A DNA stretch of 54,441 bases from JAIRMO01 sp046533115. Its GTDB lineage: Bacteria > Spirochaetota > Spirochaetia > Treponematales > Breznakiellaceae. Below, one piece after another: positions 22,834 through 31,826 of this stretch; positions within the stretch are counted from its first letter, which is position 1, and every line of letters starts with the position of its first letter. Under the pieces are notes generated by a model. The model was given only the letters and a program-made list of their open reading frames with translations. It had not been told where the DNA came from and ran no database searches. The stretch covers positions 1 to 54,441 of the forward strand of contig NZ_JAJQRC010000019.1 in the NCBI RefSeq assembly GCF_046533115.1, in the 5' to 3' direction. The position numbers and the translations under genes are program-made.

Positions 22834-23813
22834 CCGGGGAGGTGCTTGCCATCAAAGACCTCTCCTGCGATTTTCTTACCGTGGAGGGGATCGTCTACGC
22901 CGTGGGCGGGGTGAACCTTTCCATCCGCCGGGGGGAGATCCACGGTCTGGTGGGGGAAAGCGGCTGCGGCAAAAGCGTCAGTTCCCGGGCAATTATGGGG
23001 CTCCTCGATAAAAAGCATAGCCGGGTCCGGGGCCAGGCCTGGTTTGACGGAAAGGACCTCCTTGCCCTGGACGAAAAGGAACTCCGGGCCATCCGGGGCA
23101 GGCGAATTTCCATGATCTTTCAGGACCCCCAGAACTCCCTATCCCCCCTGGAACGGGCGGGGAAGCAGATCGAAGAGGCCATGGCCAACCACTTTGCCCT
23201 GCCCCGGAAGGAACTGCGCCGCCGTACCGCCATCCTCCTGGAACGGGTGGGCCTGCACCGGGATACCGCCCGGCAATACCCCTTTGAGCTTTCCGGGGGT
23301 ATGCAGCAGCGGGTGATGATCGCCCAGGCCATAAGCTGCGACCCGGAACTGCTCATTGCCGATGAGCCCACCACGGCCATCGACGTAACCATCCAGGCCC
23401 AGGTCCTGAACCTGCTCAAAACCCTCAGGCAGGAGCTTTCCCTTTCGGTGCTGCTCATCACCCACAACTTCGCGGTGGTGGCAGAGACCTGTGACCGGGT
23501 GTCGGTGATGTACGCCGGCCACATTGTGGAGACCGCTTCGGCCCGGGACCTTATCAAAAACGCGGTCCATCCCTACAGCAAGGCCCTTATCGACTGTATC
23601 CCCCGGGGCCGTTCCGGCGCGGGGATGGAACCCCTGCCGGTGATACCCGGTTTTCCCCCCCGGCTCTACGATCCGCCGCCGGGCTGCCCCTTTGCCCCGC
23701 GGTGTAACCGGGCCGGGCCTGCCTGCCATACCCTGCCTGCCGGCGTGGACCGGGGTAACGGCCACTGGGTGGCCTGCCATTATCCCCTTCCGGCCGGGAA
23801 GGAGGGACGATGA
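22830..23813 (+). CDS. dppD: Dipeptide ABC transporter ATPase (DppD-like)
   Basis: 327 aa, GTG start with AAGGAGGGG upstream and a 4-base overlap with dppC. ABC motifs: Walker A GESGCGKS, Q-loop MIFQDPQNSLSPL, signature LSGGMQQRV, Walker B LLIADEPTTAIDV, H-switch ITHNFAVV. The C-terminal oligopeptide-transporter extension has the PGCPFAPRC...AC cysteine cluster, which in this family can bind an iron-sulphur centre. It powers peptide import with the DppF-like subunit. Confidence 0.93.
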   Translation: MTGEVLAIKDLSCDFLTVEGIVYAVGGVNLSIRRGEIHGLVGESGCGKSVSSRAIMGLLDKKHSRVRGQAWFDGKDLLALDEKELRAIRGRRISMIFQDPQNSLSPLERAGKQIEEAMANHFALPRKELRRRTAILLERVGLHRDTARQYPFELSGGMQQRVMIAQAISCDPELLIADEPTTAIDVTIQAQVLNLLKTLRQELSLSVLLITHNFAVVAETCDRVSVMYAGHIVETASARDLIKNAVHPYSKALIDCIPRGRSGAGMEPLPVIPGFPPRLYDPPPGCPFAPRCNRAGPACHTLPAGVDRGNGHWVACHYPLPAGKEGR

Positions 23814-24760
23814 ACACGGAAACCCTCCTGGAAGTCCGGGGCCTTAAAAAACACTTCCCCCTCAGCCGGGGCCGCCTGATCCGGGCGGTGGATGATGTTT
23901 CCTTCCGGGTAAAGCCCCGGGAGATCCTGGGGATTGTCGGGGAAAGCGGCTGCGGAAAATCTACCCTGGGCCGCCTGATCCTGCGGCTGGTGGAGCCCAC
24001 CGCGGGGCAGGTGTTTTTTAAGGGCGAGGATATTACCGCCCTGGACCGCCACCGGCTGTCCTCCATCCGGCGGGCGATGCAGATGGTTTTTCAAAACCCC
24101 TTTGGGTCCTTTAACCCCAAGCTCCGGATCGCCTGGGCCCTTATGGAGGTATGCCGGTATTACGGTATGAGCCGGGAGCAGGGTTCCGAACGGATCGCCG
24201 CGCTTTTTTCCGACATTGGCTTATCCGGGGACCTGCTCAACCGCTGGCCCCAGGAACTTTCCGGGGGTCAGCTGCAGCGGCTTGCCATAACCCGGGCCCT
24301 GCTTTCGGACCCGGCCCTGCTCGTGGCCGACGAGCCCGTTTCCGCCCTGGACGTTTCCGTCCAGGCCCAGCTCCTCAACCTGCTTTCGGATCTGCGGAAA
24401 TCCCGGAATCTCACCATGCTTTTTATATCCCACGACATGACCGTGGTGGAGTATCTCTGCGACCGGGTGGCGGTGATGTATCTGGGGCAGGTGGTGGAAA
24501 CAGCCCCGGCCACGGAGCTCTTTGGCAACACCCGGCACCCCTATACCCGATCCCTCATCGCCGCGGTGCCCCGGCTGGACACGGTGGAGGCCCGGGATCG
24601 GCCGGCGCCGAAGGGGGAGATGCCCAAGGCGGCGGAGGAACTACCGGGCTGTCCCTTTGCGCCCCGCTGCCCCTCGGCGCAATCCCGCTGTTTACGGGAA
24701 CGGCCCCCGGTAAAGGAGATCGCCCCGGAACATCTGGTGCGGTGTTTTTTGGTTTCATAA
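23810..24760 (+). CDS. dppF: Dipeptide ABC transporter ATPase (DppF-like)
   Basis: 316 aa, overlapping dppD by ATGA. Walker A GESGCGKSTLG, Q-loop MVFQNPFGSFNP, signature LSGGQLQRL, Walker B LLVADEPVSALDV, H-switch ISHDMTVV, and the C-terminal CPFAPRCPSAQSRC. The N-terminus EVRGLKKHFPLSRG with the insertion before RAVDDVSF is typical of DppF/OppF. It pairs with DppD as the nucleotide-binding heterodimer. Confidence 0.93.
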   Translation: MNTETLLEVRGLKKHFPLSRGRLIRAVDDVSFRVKPREILGIVGESGCGKSTLGRLILRLVEPTAGQVFFKGEDITALDRHRLSSIRRAMQMVFQNPFGSFNPKLRIAWALMEVCRYYGMSREQGSERIAALFSDIGLSGDLLNRWPQELSGGQLQRLAITRALLSDPALLVADEPVSALDVSVQAQLLNLLSDLRKSRNLTMLFISHDMTVVEYLCDRVAVMYLGQVVETAPATELFGNTRHPYTRSLIAAVPRLDTVEARDRPAPKGEMPKAAEELPGCPFAPRCPSAQSRCLRERPPVKEIAPEHLVRCFLVS

Positions 24761-24808
24761 GGTATCTTACCGGTCCCTAGGATCGGAAAAAATAGAAAGG
24801 AGTTATTG

Positions 24809-26407
24809 ATGAAAAGAAAAATTGTCATTTTTTTGGCCCTGATTTTGTGTACCGGCTGGTTATATGCCCGGGGAAACGCTGCCCAGGGGGGAACCACCTT
24901 TACGGTGGCGTTGAGCGAAGACATCAGGGCGGTTGATCCCGGGGTTGCCTGGAACTATGTTACCAACCAGGTGGTGAACCAGATCACCGAGGGCCTGGTG
25001 ACCCTGGACGCCAACAACAACATCATCCCGGAACTGGCCCGGAGTTGGCGTCAGGCGGATGATCTGACCTATGTGTACGAGGTACGGGACGATATCGTCT
25101 TTTCCGATGGTACCAAAATGACCATGGACGACGTGCTTTTTTCGTTTAACCGTACCAAGGACCCCGACGGCGGCACCTACTTCTCGGACTTCTACCAGGA
25201 CGTGGTGAGTTTTACCGCCACCGGCCCCTGGCAGTTGACCATTAAGCTGAGTCAGCCTTCGGCGGTGTTTAAGTATTTCCCCACCACCGCCGCGGGGCGG
25301 ATCATCAGCAAGGCCTATTATGAGAAACACACCGGGGATTTCGGGACCGCCCAGGGCGGCATCCTCGCCACCGGGCCCTTTGTGTATCAAAGCTGGACCA
25401 GCGGCCAGGAGATAGTCCTCAAGAAAAACACCAACTACTGGAACAAGGAAAAACTCGCCGCCAATATCGTCGATACCATTGTGTTCAAGATCATCCCCGA
25501 GGACACCACCCGGGTGATCGCCCTGGAGACCGGCAGCGTTGACTTTTCCGCCAACCTCCCCATTGATATGCTCGACCGGCTGGCAACAAGCCGGGACCTG
25601 AACCTGACCAGCGTGGACACCTACAGCCTGACCTACCTCGCCATGAATACCCAGCGGGCCCCCTTTAACGACGTGAACGTCCGCCGGGCGATTTCCCATG
25701 CCCTCAACCTCAACGAATTCCAGCGGACCATCATCAAAAACGCCGGGATCGTGGGAACCGTACTGCCCTTTGGTCCGGCCCTGTACGGCGAAAACGCCGC
25801 CAAGTGGCGGCAGTACCTTACCACGGCGCCTAAATACGATTACGACCTGGCCAAGGCCCGGGAGTACCTGGCCCGTTCCGGCTATCCCAAGGGCTTTACC
25901 TGTGACGTGATCATCAGCGAATCCTCCCTGGCAAGCCAGCGGGCGCTGTTCCTCCAGGAATCCTTAAAGCCCCTCAACATCAACGTGGAGATCCGGAAAA
26001 TGTCCGGGGATGAACAGGACACCTACCAAATGGGCGGAATTCTTGACAGCAGCGGGAAACGGGACTACGATATGCTTTTCGGCGGCTGGGAGGCGGATTA
26101 TCCGGACCTTAACGGCAATATCGAGATCATGTATGCGGCTGCTCAGGCCGACGGGGGCTATAATGCGGCGGCCTATGTGAATCCCGCGGTGGAACGCCTT
26201 ATCGACGCCCAGCGCAGTACCACGGATCCGGCCCGGCGTTTTGAGCTTCAATCCCAGGCGATGAACACCATCATCGACGAGGCGCCCTATATCGTGTTTG
26301 ATTATTCCCTGCGGCAAAGCGTCCTGAATAAAAAATACACCGGTCTGGCGGTCTCCCCGGCATGGCTGTGGGTATTGCCCATCCAGAATGTAAGGCGGGC
26401 TAACTAA
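24809..26407 (+). CDS. dppA: Periplasmic dipeptide/oligopeptide-binding protein (DppA-like)
   Basis: 532 aa. The signal peptide MKRKIVIFLALILCTGWLYARG has a Cys but no valid lipobox, so cleavage after LYA by signal peptidase I and a soluble periplasmic protein are likely. SBP family 5 features: TFTVALSEDIRAVDPG, NQITEGLVTLD, LARSWRQADDLTYVYEVRDDIVFSDG, RRAISHALN and a C-terminal EAPYIVFDYSLRQSVLNK. AAAGGAG lies 7 bases before the ATG at 24809. It is the last gene of the operon, 48 bases after dppF, and selects peptides for the transporter. Confidence 0.92.
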   Translation: MKRKIVIFLALILCTGWLYARGNAAQGGTTFTVALSEDIRAVDPGVAWNYVTNQVVNQITEGLVTLDANNNIIPELARSWRQADDLTYVYEVRDDIVFSDGTKMTMDDVLFSFNRTKDPDGGTYFSDFYQDVVSFTATGPWQLTIKLSQPSAVFKYFPTTAAGRIISKAYYEKHTGDFGTAQGGILATGPFVYQSWTSGQEIVLKKNTNYWNKEKLAANIVDTIVFKIIPEDTTRVIALETGSVDFSANLPIDMLDRLATSRDLNLTSVDTYSLTYLAMNTQRAPFNDVNVRRAISHALNLNEFQRTIIKNAGIVGTVLPFGPALYGENAAKWRQYLTTAPKYDYDLAKAREYLARSGYPKGFTCDVIISESSLASQRALFLQESLKPLNINVEIRKMSGDEQDTYQMGGILDSSGKRDYDMLFGGWEADYPDLNGNIEIMYAAAQADGGYNAAAYVNPAVERLIDAQRSTTDPARRFELQSQAMNTIIDEAPYIVFDYSLRQSVLNKKYTGLAVSPAWLWVLPIQNVRRAN

Positions 26408-26455
26408 TACCTTGTAAACACGAATATGCCTGATACATAGGAGAAAGAGAATTCG

Positions 26456-26653
26456 ACCACGAAGGCGCAGAAGGCGAGGAAGGAGGGAGAAGAGTTAAAG
26501 AGAGGAGGGAGGAATGAGGAAAAATGCCCACTCTTCACTCTTCACTTTTCATTCTTAATTCCTTTCCTTATTCGCCTTCTGCTCATTTAATTGACCGCAT
26601 AGCGGTCTACCTCGTGGTGAATTTCCTATTATTGTTCTTCGTGGTTAAATTCC
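26456..26653. repeat. Composite dispersed palindromic repeat with small insertion
   Basis: Left arm ACCACGAAGGCGCAGAAGG(..), right arm ATTCGCCTTCTGC...CTCGTGGTGAATTTC. The right arm is split at 26583-26610 by a 28-base piece holding the hairpin GACCGC/GCGGTC (26593-26607). The centre (ATGCCCACTCTTCAC..) matches 18503 onward. The rest of the 26408-26922 gap is AT-rich leader DNA. Confidence 0.6.
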
Positions 26654-26711
26654 ATTAATTTTTGTAGATTTTACCGGCTGCTGGTAATTTACCAATTTAG
26701 TAATATTTTTC

Positions 26712-26740
26712 TTGACTTATCAATAATTTTTATTTAATTT
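26712..26740 (+). promoter_or_regulatory. Promoter of the first array lipoprotein
   Basis: TTGACT 26712-26717, 17 bases, TAATTT 26735-26740. The homologous site at 31321 has TTGACA/TAAATT. A TATAGC seven bases further on is also conserved. Confidence 0.4.
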
Positions 26741-26753
26741 GTATAGCGTAAGG

Positions 26754-26787
26754 TTGTTTCAAAAGATACGACAAAATTTTGAAACAA
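26754..26787 (+). promoter_or_regulatory. 11-bp inverted repeat in the leader, copy 1
   Basis: TTGTTTCAAAA / TTTTGAAACAA with a 12-base centre, just after the predicted transcription start. Repeated at 31363-31396 with identical arms and centre length but a different centre sequence. It is either a 5' hairpin in the mRNA or an operator. Confidence 0.6.
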
Positions 26788-26922
26788 ATTCCAGGAATTT
26801 TTCCCCCAAATTAACCGGGTTTTAGGAAAAGTTTTCTATAAACTAGGTATATCTGCACTGAGTTTCCATCTGTTCAGTATAGACCGCTAAAAATTTTAGG
26901 CAATAAGAGCCAGGACACATGT

Positions 26923-29900
26923 ATGAAAGGATTTACCCTATTAGCAGCATTATGCGGCGTAGCGCTGTTGATGGCCGGCTGCGCCCTTCCCTTGGGGAAG
27001 GATTATTATATAACCCGGGACGGAGCCGGATCGCTTAATTATATAACCGATTATAATCTCCAGTCCTATGTTCCCATTCCGTCGGCCGGGGAGCGGCCCG
27101 TCACGGCCAGCAGCAGTGAGGGCATGGACCTGACCGTGACCTGGAAAGACGCGGCCGGGGGTGACGTACCGTTACCCTTTGATACCTTTGCGGCGGATAC
27201 GGTGTATGGTGCGGAGATACGCATTACCGCCAAACCGGGCTATGGCTTTTACTCGTCCATCCCCTTCACCTATCCCTCGGGGAAGGTGAGTGTCCAGAAC
27301 GATGACCTGGGGGATTCCACCCGTATGGTTACGATTACCTACAATAACTCCGACAAGGCGGATATTACCTATATCACCGATTACTTACTGCAAAGCTATG
27401 TCCCGGTTCCCATGACCGGGGACGGGCCGGTAACCACTATCCCTAATCGGGCGGACCTGACGGTGACGGTGTCATGGGCCATAGAAGATCCGCCGGATTC
27501 TTCCCATTTTGTCCCCATAACTACCACCCCCTATACCTTTGTGTTGGGCGCCGTATACCAGGCGGAGATAGAACTGGCGGTAAAACCGGGGTATGCTTTC
27601 TTTCCGTCAAGGAACTTTGTGTATTCCGACGGTACGGTAATTGTCCCCCAGGGTGATGCCACCGATCCCGGGGTAAGGCGATTAACCGCAACGTATATGG
27701 CGGCCCGGAACCCCCAGATAGTATCCGAGCATAATCTGACCCCCTATATACCCAAACCCATAGACGGGGTAACGCCGGTCATATCCTTTGCCAATGCCCA
27801 GTACACGGGCGCCGTGATCTGGAAAAACACCACTACCCAGACGATCCTGACCGGTACCTTTCAATCCGGGGCGGCCTATACCGCCGAGCTGATCCTGACC
27901 CCGGCATTGGGCTATACCTTTACCGGGATAGGGGCGAACTGGTTTATCCATACGGGGGCGGAAGCCGTAACCAATTCCGGGGGGAGCGGCATGGTAAGCA
28001 TTAACTTTTCGCCGGTTACGGGCGCCGGCGGGCTTACGGTGGTATACGATACCAACCTGAGCGGCCGTATACCCAAACCGGCCAACGGTATGATCCCGGT
28101 TGTTTCGTTTGGCGGGAGCCAGTACACCGGAACCATAACCTGGAAAGATACCTATACCCAGGCCGTGCTGAACGGCCCCTTTCACCCCGGCATGGCCTAT
28201 ACGGCGGTGGCTGTTTTGAGCCCTGTCCCGGGCTATACCTTTGACGGTATCGGGCAGAACCGGTTTCTCCATAAAGACGCCTCCGGGGTCGTTACCAACC
28301 CGGCGAACAGCGGCACGGTACTGATAAACTTTCCCGTGATCCCTCCCTCCTTTGGGGTAACGAGCTTTGGTCCGGCGTCGGCGACGGACAGCGCCCTGAA
28401 GCTGATGAGGAACCGGGTGGAAGATATCTATCAACTGGCCATTGACCTTCCCAGCGGATCCGAGAACATAGGAAGCAACATCACCCTGGTGGCGGGCACG
28501 AATTGTCCCGGCAATGTGGTTATCAACGGCCACAACCGGGTTTTGAAGCGGCTGTCCCCGGGTATGCTCTTTACGGTGGGGGCCGGGGTTACCCTGACCT
28601 TGCAGAACATCACCCTGGAAGGTATAAGCGGGAACAACGCCCCGGTCGTCAAGGTACAGTCCGGGGGGAAACTGATCCTGGGGACCGGGGTGATCCTGAA
28701 GGGAAACCGGAGCACCGGGGACGCCGGGGGTATATGGGTCAACGGCGGGGAATTGGTCCTGAACAGCGGGGCGGTAATCAAAAACATGAAAGCCCTGCGG
28801 GGCGGCGGCGTGTTCATCGACGATGACGGACGATTCACCATGAGCGGGGGAACCATAGGCGGGGAATCCGGTGAAGGCAACGAAGCGCTTGTTTCGTACT
28901 CCGGGAGCGGGGTGTTTGTCTATGACGGGACCTTCACCATGTACGGCGGGCTCATAAAATCCAATCGAACGGCGGTTAGTCATAGCGGCGGGGGAGTAGG
29001 GATCAATGTGGGGACCTTCAACCTGCATGGCGGGACCATAGAGGGGAATACCTCGCTGGGGGACACTTCCGGCGGCGGGGTGGGTATCGTTGGTACCACC
29101 GCGAACTCCGCCGCCCTGGGAGCCTTCAACCAATACGGCGGGACCATAACGGGGAATACGGCGATAGGGTACTATGCCGGCGGCGGCGTACATCTGGACG
29201 GGGGGATCTTTACGATGAACGGCGCAACCGCGGTCATTGAAAACAATACTGCCGAACAGCAGTACAGTTCCGGCGGCGTATATACGGGCTTTATGAATGT
29301 GGGGACCGGGACCTTCTACCTGATCGAGGGGACCATCCAGGGAAATGTGGCGCAGCGTAACAATTCCGGCGGCGGCGTCGGCGGCTATGGCCGCTTCACC
29401 ATGACCGGCGGGTCCGTTAAAAACAATACGGCCAAGGCGGCATCTTCCGGTGGGGGGGTGTATGCTTCCTCCTTTAATGAGTTCGCCATGGAGAACGGGA
29501 CCATAGAAAACAATACGGCGGCGGAGGTCGATTCCGGCGGCGGCGTGTATGTGGAGGGCCGGTATAATACCTTTAAAATTGGCGCTTTCACCATGACCGG
29601 CGGGACCATAGAAAATAATACGGTAGTGAAAGCCGCTTCCGGCGGCGGCGTGTATGTCAAGGGGAACTTCGTGATGGCTGGTACGGCCGCAGTCATAGCA
29701 GATAATACCGCTGAACAGCCCAATTCCGGCGGGGGGGTGTATGTCTTTGGGGATGCGAGATTCGCCATATATAAAGGGACCATAAAGGAAAATACGGCGA
29801 AGAAGCCCAATTCCGGCGGGGGTATACGGGTTGCTACCAAAGGGACCTTGATCATGAATGACGGGACCATAGAAAACAATACGGTGGAGCAGCCCAATTC

Positions 29901-31014
29901 CGGCGGGGGGGTGTATGTCACCTCCGATGGGGAATTTAATATGAATAACGGGATCGTAAAGAAAAATACGGCGAAGGCAGCCGATTCCGGCGGCGGCCTG
30001 TATTTGAATGGGTGTAAATTCACGATGGATACGGCCGCGGTGGTCGAGGAAAATATCGCCGAAAAGGACCATTCCGGCGGCGGCATATATGTTACCTCGT
30101 TGTCCAATAGCATGCCGGATGGCGGGACCATAAAGGGGAATAAAGCGAAGGATCACCATTCCGGCGGCGGTATGTATGTTGCCGAGTCCTTTGACATGAC
30201 CAACGGGACCATCATAGAAAATGTGGCGAACGGCAGCTATTCCGGCGGCGGTCTTGCCATCAATGGTAATGATAAGTCCCCCGCTTCCGTCAGTATAAAA
30301 GGCGGGAGCATCAAAAAAAATCAGGCCATGGGGGAATATTCGGGCGGCGGCGCTGCCATCATTGGTGCCCACAGTTCCTTCTCCCTGACCGATGGGTTTA
30401 TACAGGAAAATCTGGCGGAGGATAACTATTCCGGCGGGGGCGTTGCCGTCTTTAGCGGTGGTTACAATGCCTTCCACCTGACTAACGGGACCATACAGAA
30501 AAATGACTCATCGGGTCACCATTCCGGCGGGGGCGTATATACCCAGGGAACCTTTGTTATGAAGGCTAACGAAGTCATAACGGAAAATATCGTCAGAAAG
30601 CCCGATGCCGCCGGGGGTGTTTATATTGGCGTTGAAGGGAGCTTGGAGATGGAGGCCGGGGAAATAAAGGGAAATGAGAATAACGGAATTACCGAAAACT
30701 ATGGCGTATATGTTACCAACAACACCAACCCGAAAGCCTTCCGTATAGGGGGAACGGCGAAGGTTAATACCAATAACCTGGTGTTTTTGGATCCCGGCGC
30801 GGTGATTAACCTTGACGACCTGCCTGGCTCCGGGGTGGTGGCGGCGATCCGCTGCAGCAACCCCAGCTCCACCACCAAGTTATTGTACAGTGGTTCCGCA
30901 GCTTCTATCAACAACCAAAAAGACCGTTTTACGGTTAATGGCGCCGTGGGCGATAACCACATTACTGATGCGGTATTAGACGGTTCCGACTACTATGGGT
31001 ACTATAAACCGTAA
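26923..31014 (+). CDS. Array lipoprotein A (subtype 1), Ig-like stalk plus beta-helix
   Basis: 1363 aa, the longest paralogue. MKGFTLLAALCGVALLMAGCALPLG is a lipoprotein signal (lipobox MAGC). Residues of about 40-470 form four modules of about 105 aa, each opening with a D-x-N-L-x-x-Y-[IV]-P-x-P line and carrying a TVTWKD-type strand and PGYGF/PGYTF near the end. A linker (SFGPASATDSALKLM) leads to a solenoid start (TLTLQNITLEG, GGKLILGTG). About 22 coils of SGGGVYV...FTMxGGTIxxNTA follow, resembling chlamydial Pmp repeats. No barrel domain follows; the protein ends DYYGYYKP. It is probably a surface or periplasmic adhesin-like protein anchored by lipid. A strong terminator (31018-31041) separates it from gene B. 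Confidence 0.85.
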   Translation: MKGFTLLAALCGVALLMAGCALPLGKDYYITRDGAGSLNYITDYNLQSYVPIPSAGERPVTASSSEGMDLTVTWKDAAGGDVPLPFDTFAADTVYGAEIRITAKPGYGFYSSIPFTYPSGKVSVQNDDLGDSTRMVTITYNNSDKADITYITDYLLQSYVPVPMTGDGPVTTIPNRADLTVTVSWAIEDPPDSSHFVPITTTPYTFVLGAVYQAEIELAVKPGYAFFPSRNFVYSDGTVIVPQGDATDPGVRRLTATYMAARNPQIVSEHNLTPYIPKPIDGVTPVISFANAQYTGAVIWKNTTTQTILTGTFQSGAAYTAELILTPALGYTFTGIGANWFIHTGAEAVTNSGGSGMVSINFSPVTGAGGLTVVYDTNLSGRIPKPANGMIPVVSFGGSQYTGTITWKDTYTQAVLNGPFHPGMAYTAVAVLSPVPGYTFDGIGQNRFLHKDASGVVTNPANSGTVLINFPVIPPSFGVTSFGPASATDSALKLMRNRVEDIYQLAIDLPSGSENIGSNITLVAGTNCPGNVVINGHNRVLKRLSPGMLFTVGAGVTLTLQNITLEGISGNNAPVVKVQSGGKLILGTGVILKGNRSTGDAGGIWVNGGELVLNSGAVIKNMKALRGGGVFIDDDGRFTMSGGTIGGESGEGNEALVSYSGSGVFVYDGTFTMYGGLIKSNRTAVSHSGGGVGINVGTFNLHGGTIEGNTSLGDTSGGGVGIVGTTANSAALGAFNQYGGTITGNTAIGYYAGGGVHLDGGIFTMNGATAVIENNTAEQQYSSGGVYTGFMNVGTGTFYLIEGTIQGNVAQRNNSGGGVGGYGRFTMTGGSVKNNTAKAASSGGGVYASSFNEFAMENGTIENNTAAEVDSGGGVYVEGRYNTFKIGAFTMTGGTIENNTVVKAASGGGVYVKGNFVMAGTAAVIADNTAEQPNSGGGVYVFGDARFAIYKGTIKENTAKKPNSGGGIRVATKGTLIMNDGTIENNTVEQPNSGGGVYVTSDGEFNMNNGIVKKNTAKAADSGGGLYLNGCKFTMDTAAVVEENIAEKDHSGGGIYVTSLSNSMPDGGTIKGNKAKDHHSGGGMYVAESFDMTNGTIIENVANGSYSGGGLAINGNDKSPASVSIKGGSIKKNQAMGEYSGGGAAIIGAHSSFSLTDGFIQENLAEDNYSGGGVAVFSGGYNAFHLTNGTIQKNDSSGHHSGGGVYTQGTFVMKANEVITENIVRKPDAAGGVYIGVEGSLEMEAGEIKGNENNGITENYGVYVTNNTNPKAFRIGGTAKVNTNNLVFLDPGAVINLDDLPGSGVVAAIRCSNPSSTTKLLYSGSAASINNQKDRFTVNGAVGDNHITDAVLDGSDYYGYYKP
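28960..30640 (+). repeat. Beta-helix coil repeats of gene A at DNA level
   Basis: About 19 units of roughly 75-95 bp sharing the cores TCCGGCGGCGGCGTGTATGT and GGCGGGACCATA.AAAAATA. The same cores occur throughout genes B to G, giving over 60 near-identical short blocks in 22 kb. Confidence 0.75.
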
Positions 31015-31017
31015 TCG

Positions 31018-31041
31018 CCCGGGGCTTGCCCCCGGGTTTTT
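31018..31041 (+). terminator. Intrinsic terminator after gene A
   Basis: CCCGGGG / CCCCGGG with a 5-base loop followed by TTTTT, 4 bases after the stop codon. Confidence 0.85.
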
Positions 31042-31081
31042 CTGTCCGGTCCCGGCGATAACCGGGCGGGACCGGAAGCAT

Positions 31082-31167
31082 AGGATTAACCACGAACGAC
31101 ACGAACATCACGAACTTTTTGTTCGAAATATCTTCTTGTTCGTGATGGTTCGTGAGGTTCGTAGTTA
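31082..31167. repeat. Dispersed CACGAAC palindromic repeat
   Basis: Left arm ACCACGAACGACACGAACA(..), right arm GTTCGTGATGGTTCGTGAGG(..) and TTCGTAGTTAA around a 23-base centre. Its first 40 bases (31080-31119) equal 13244-13283. Confidence 0.65.
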
Positions 31168-31320
31168 AATTTCATCTCTGCTTGGGATCCTTGCGTAATA
31201 TTGAGATAATAAAACCAGCTTTTTACTCAAGAATTTATAAAAGTATGCCGATAATTGAATGGCATAAAAGGGATCAAGGCAGCCGAATTTTGAAATTGGC
31301 CCCTTGGGTAATGATTTTTT

Positions 31321-31349
31321 TTGACAGACCAGTGATTTTATAATAAATT
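31321..31349 (+). promoter_or_regulatory. Promoter of the B-G lipoprotein operon (leader copy 2)
   Basis: TTGACA 31321-31326, 17 bases, TAAATT 31344-31349; TATAAT words also lie at 31339 and 31351. Homologous to 26712-26740. Confidence 0.45.
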
Positions 31350-31362
31350 GTATAATGTGAGG

Positions 31363-31396
31363 TTGTTTCAAAATATCCGACCGAATTTTGAAACAA
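31363..31396 (+). promoter_or_regulatory. 11-bp inverted repeat in the leader, copy 2
   Basis: Same arms TTGTTTCAAAA / TTTTGAAACAA and same 12-base centre length as at 26754. The following block, including AATTAACCGGGTTTT, is also shared with copy 1 (near 26809). Confidence 0.6.
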
Positions 31397-31702
31397 GCTC
31401 CAGGGATTTTTTCCAAAATTAACCGGGTTTTGGAAGAAGTCCTCTATAGAAAAAAAGGTTATTCAAACGGATCAATAAGGCGGCCGGTCTGTCCGCAGGA
31501 TTGGTTTGTTTAGAAGGGGCGATCTATGGCATCTGCGTGCGGCAGGATAAATTTCTCTCCCATATGAATCATCAATAGGTATATATCCGCGTTTTGCTTC
31601 AGTCTGTTCAACCTATATGCCTTCAAGGGATTTCAGAAAGTTAAAAAAAGGGTAATAGCGCCCCCGGTATCGATCCCTTTGGTGATTGCTCAGGGCCCAA
31701 AC

Positions 31703-31735
31703 GACGCTTACGATGGAAACTATAATGAACCGTAA
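31703..31735 (+). pseudogene. Tail of a deleted array paralogue
   Basis: The bases read ...AYDGNYNEP-stop, followed by GTAATCG and GGGCTTGTCAAGCC, the same end and trailer seen after gene D (HYGYYDE-stop, GTAATCG, GGGCTTGTCAAGCC). Only the last dozen codons survive. The 31168-31826 region otherwise holds leader copy 2 and about 300 bases with no gene. Confidence 0.5.
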
Positions 31736-31826
31736 TCGTAAAGGTAAAGGGCTTGTCAAGCCACGGGGAATAGGGGATAATAATGGGCCCTGGCAGACTA
31801 AAAAGGTAATAAAAGGGAGCTAGGAG

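Noticed and set aside
27682..30477. 931-codon open frame on the minus strand opposite gene A, and similar long antisense frames opposite genes B to G
   Set aside because: They arise because the repeated GC-rich coils lack stop triplets on the other strand; no signal peptide, ribosome site or family match.
28960..30640. CRISPR-like regular repeats
   Set aside because: The repeats are imperfect, in frame and coding for beta-helix coils, with no leader or cas genes.
26923..31014. Classical autotransporter (Pmp) reading of gene A
   Set aside because: No C-terminal barrel domain is present and the N-terminus is a lipoprotein signal.
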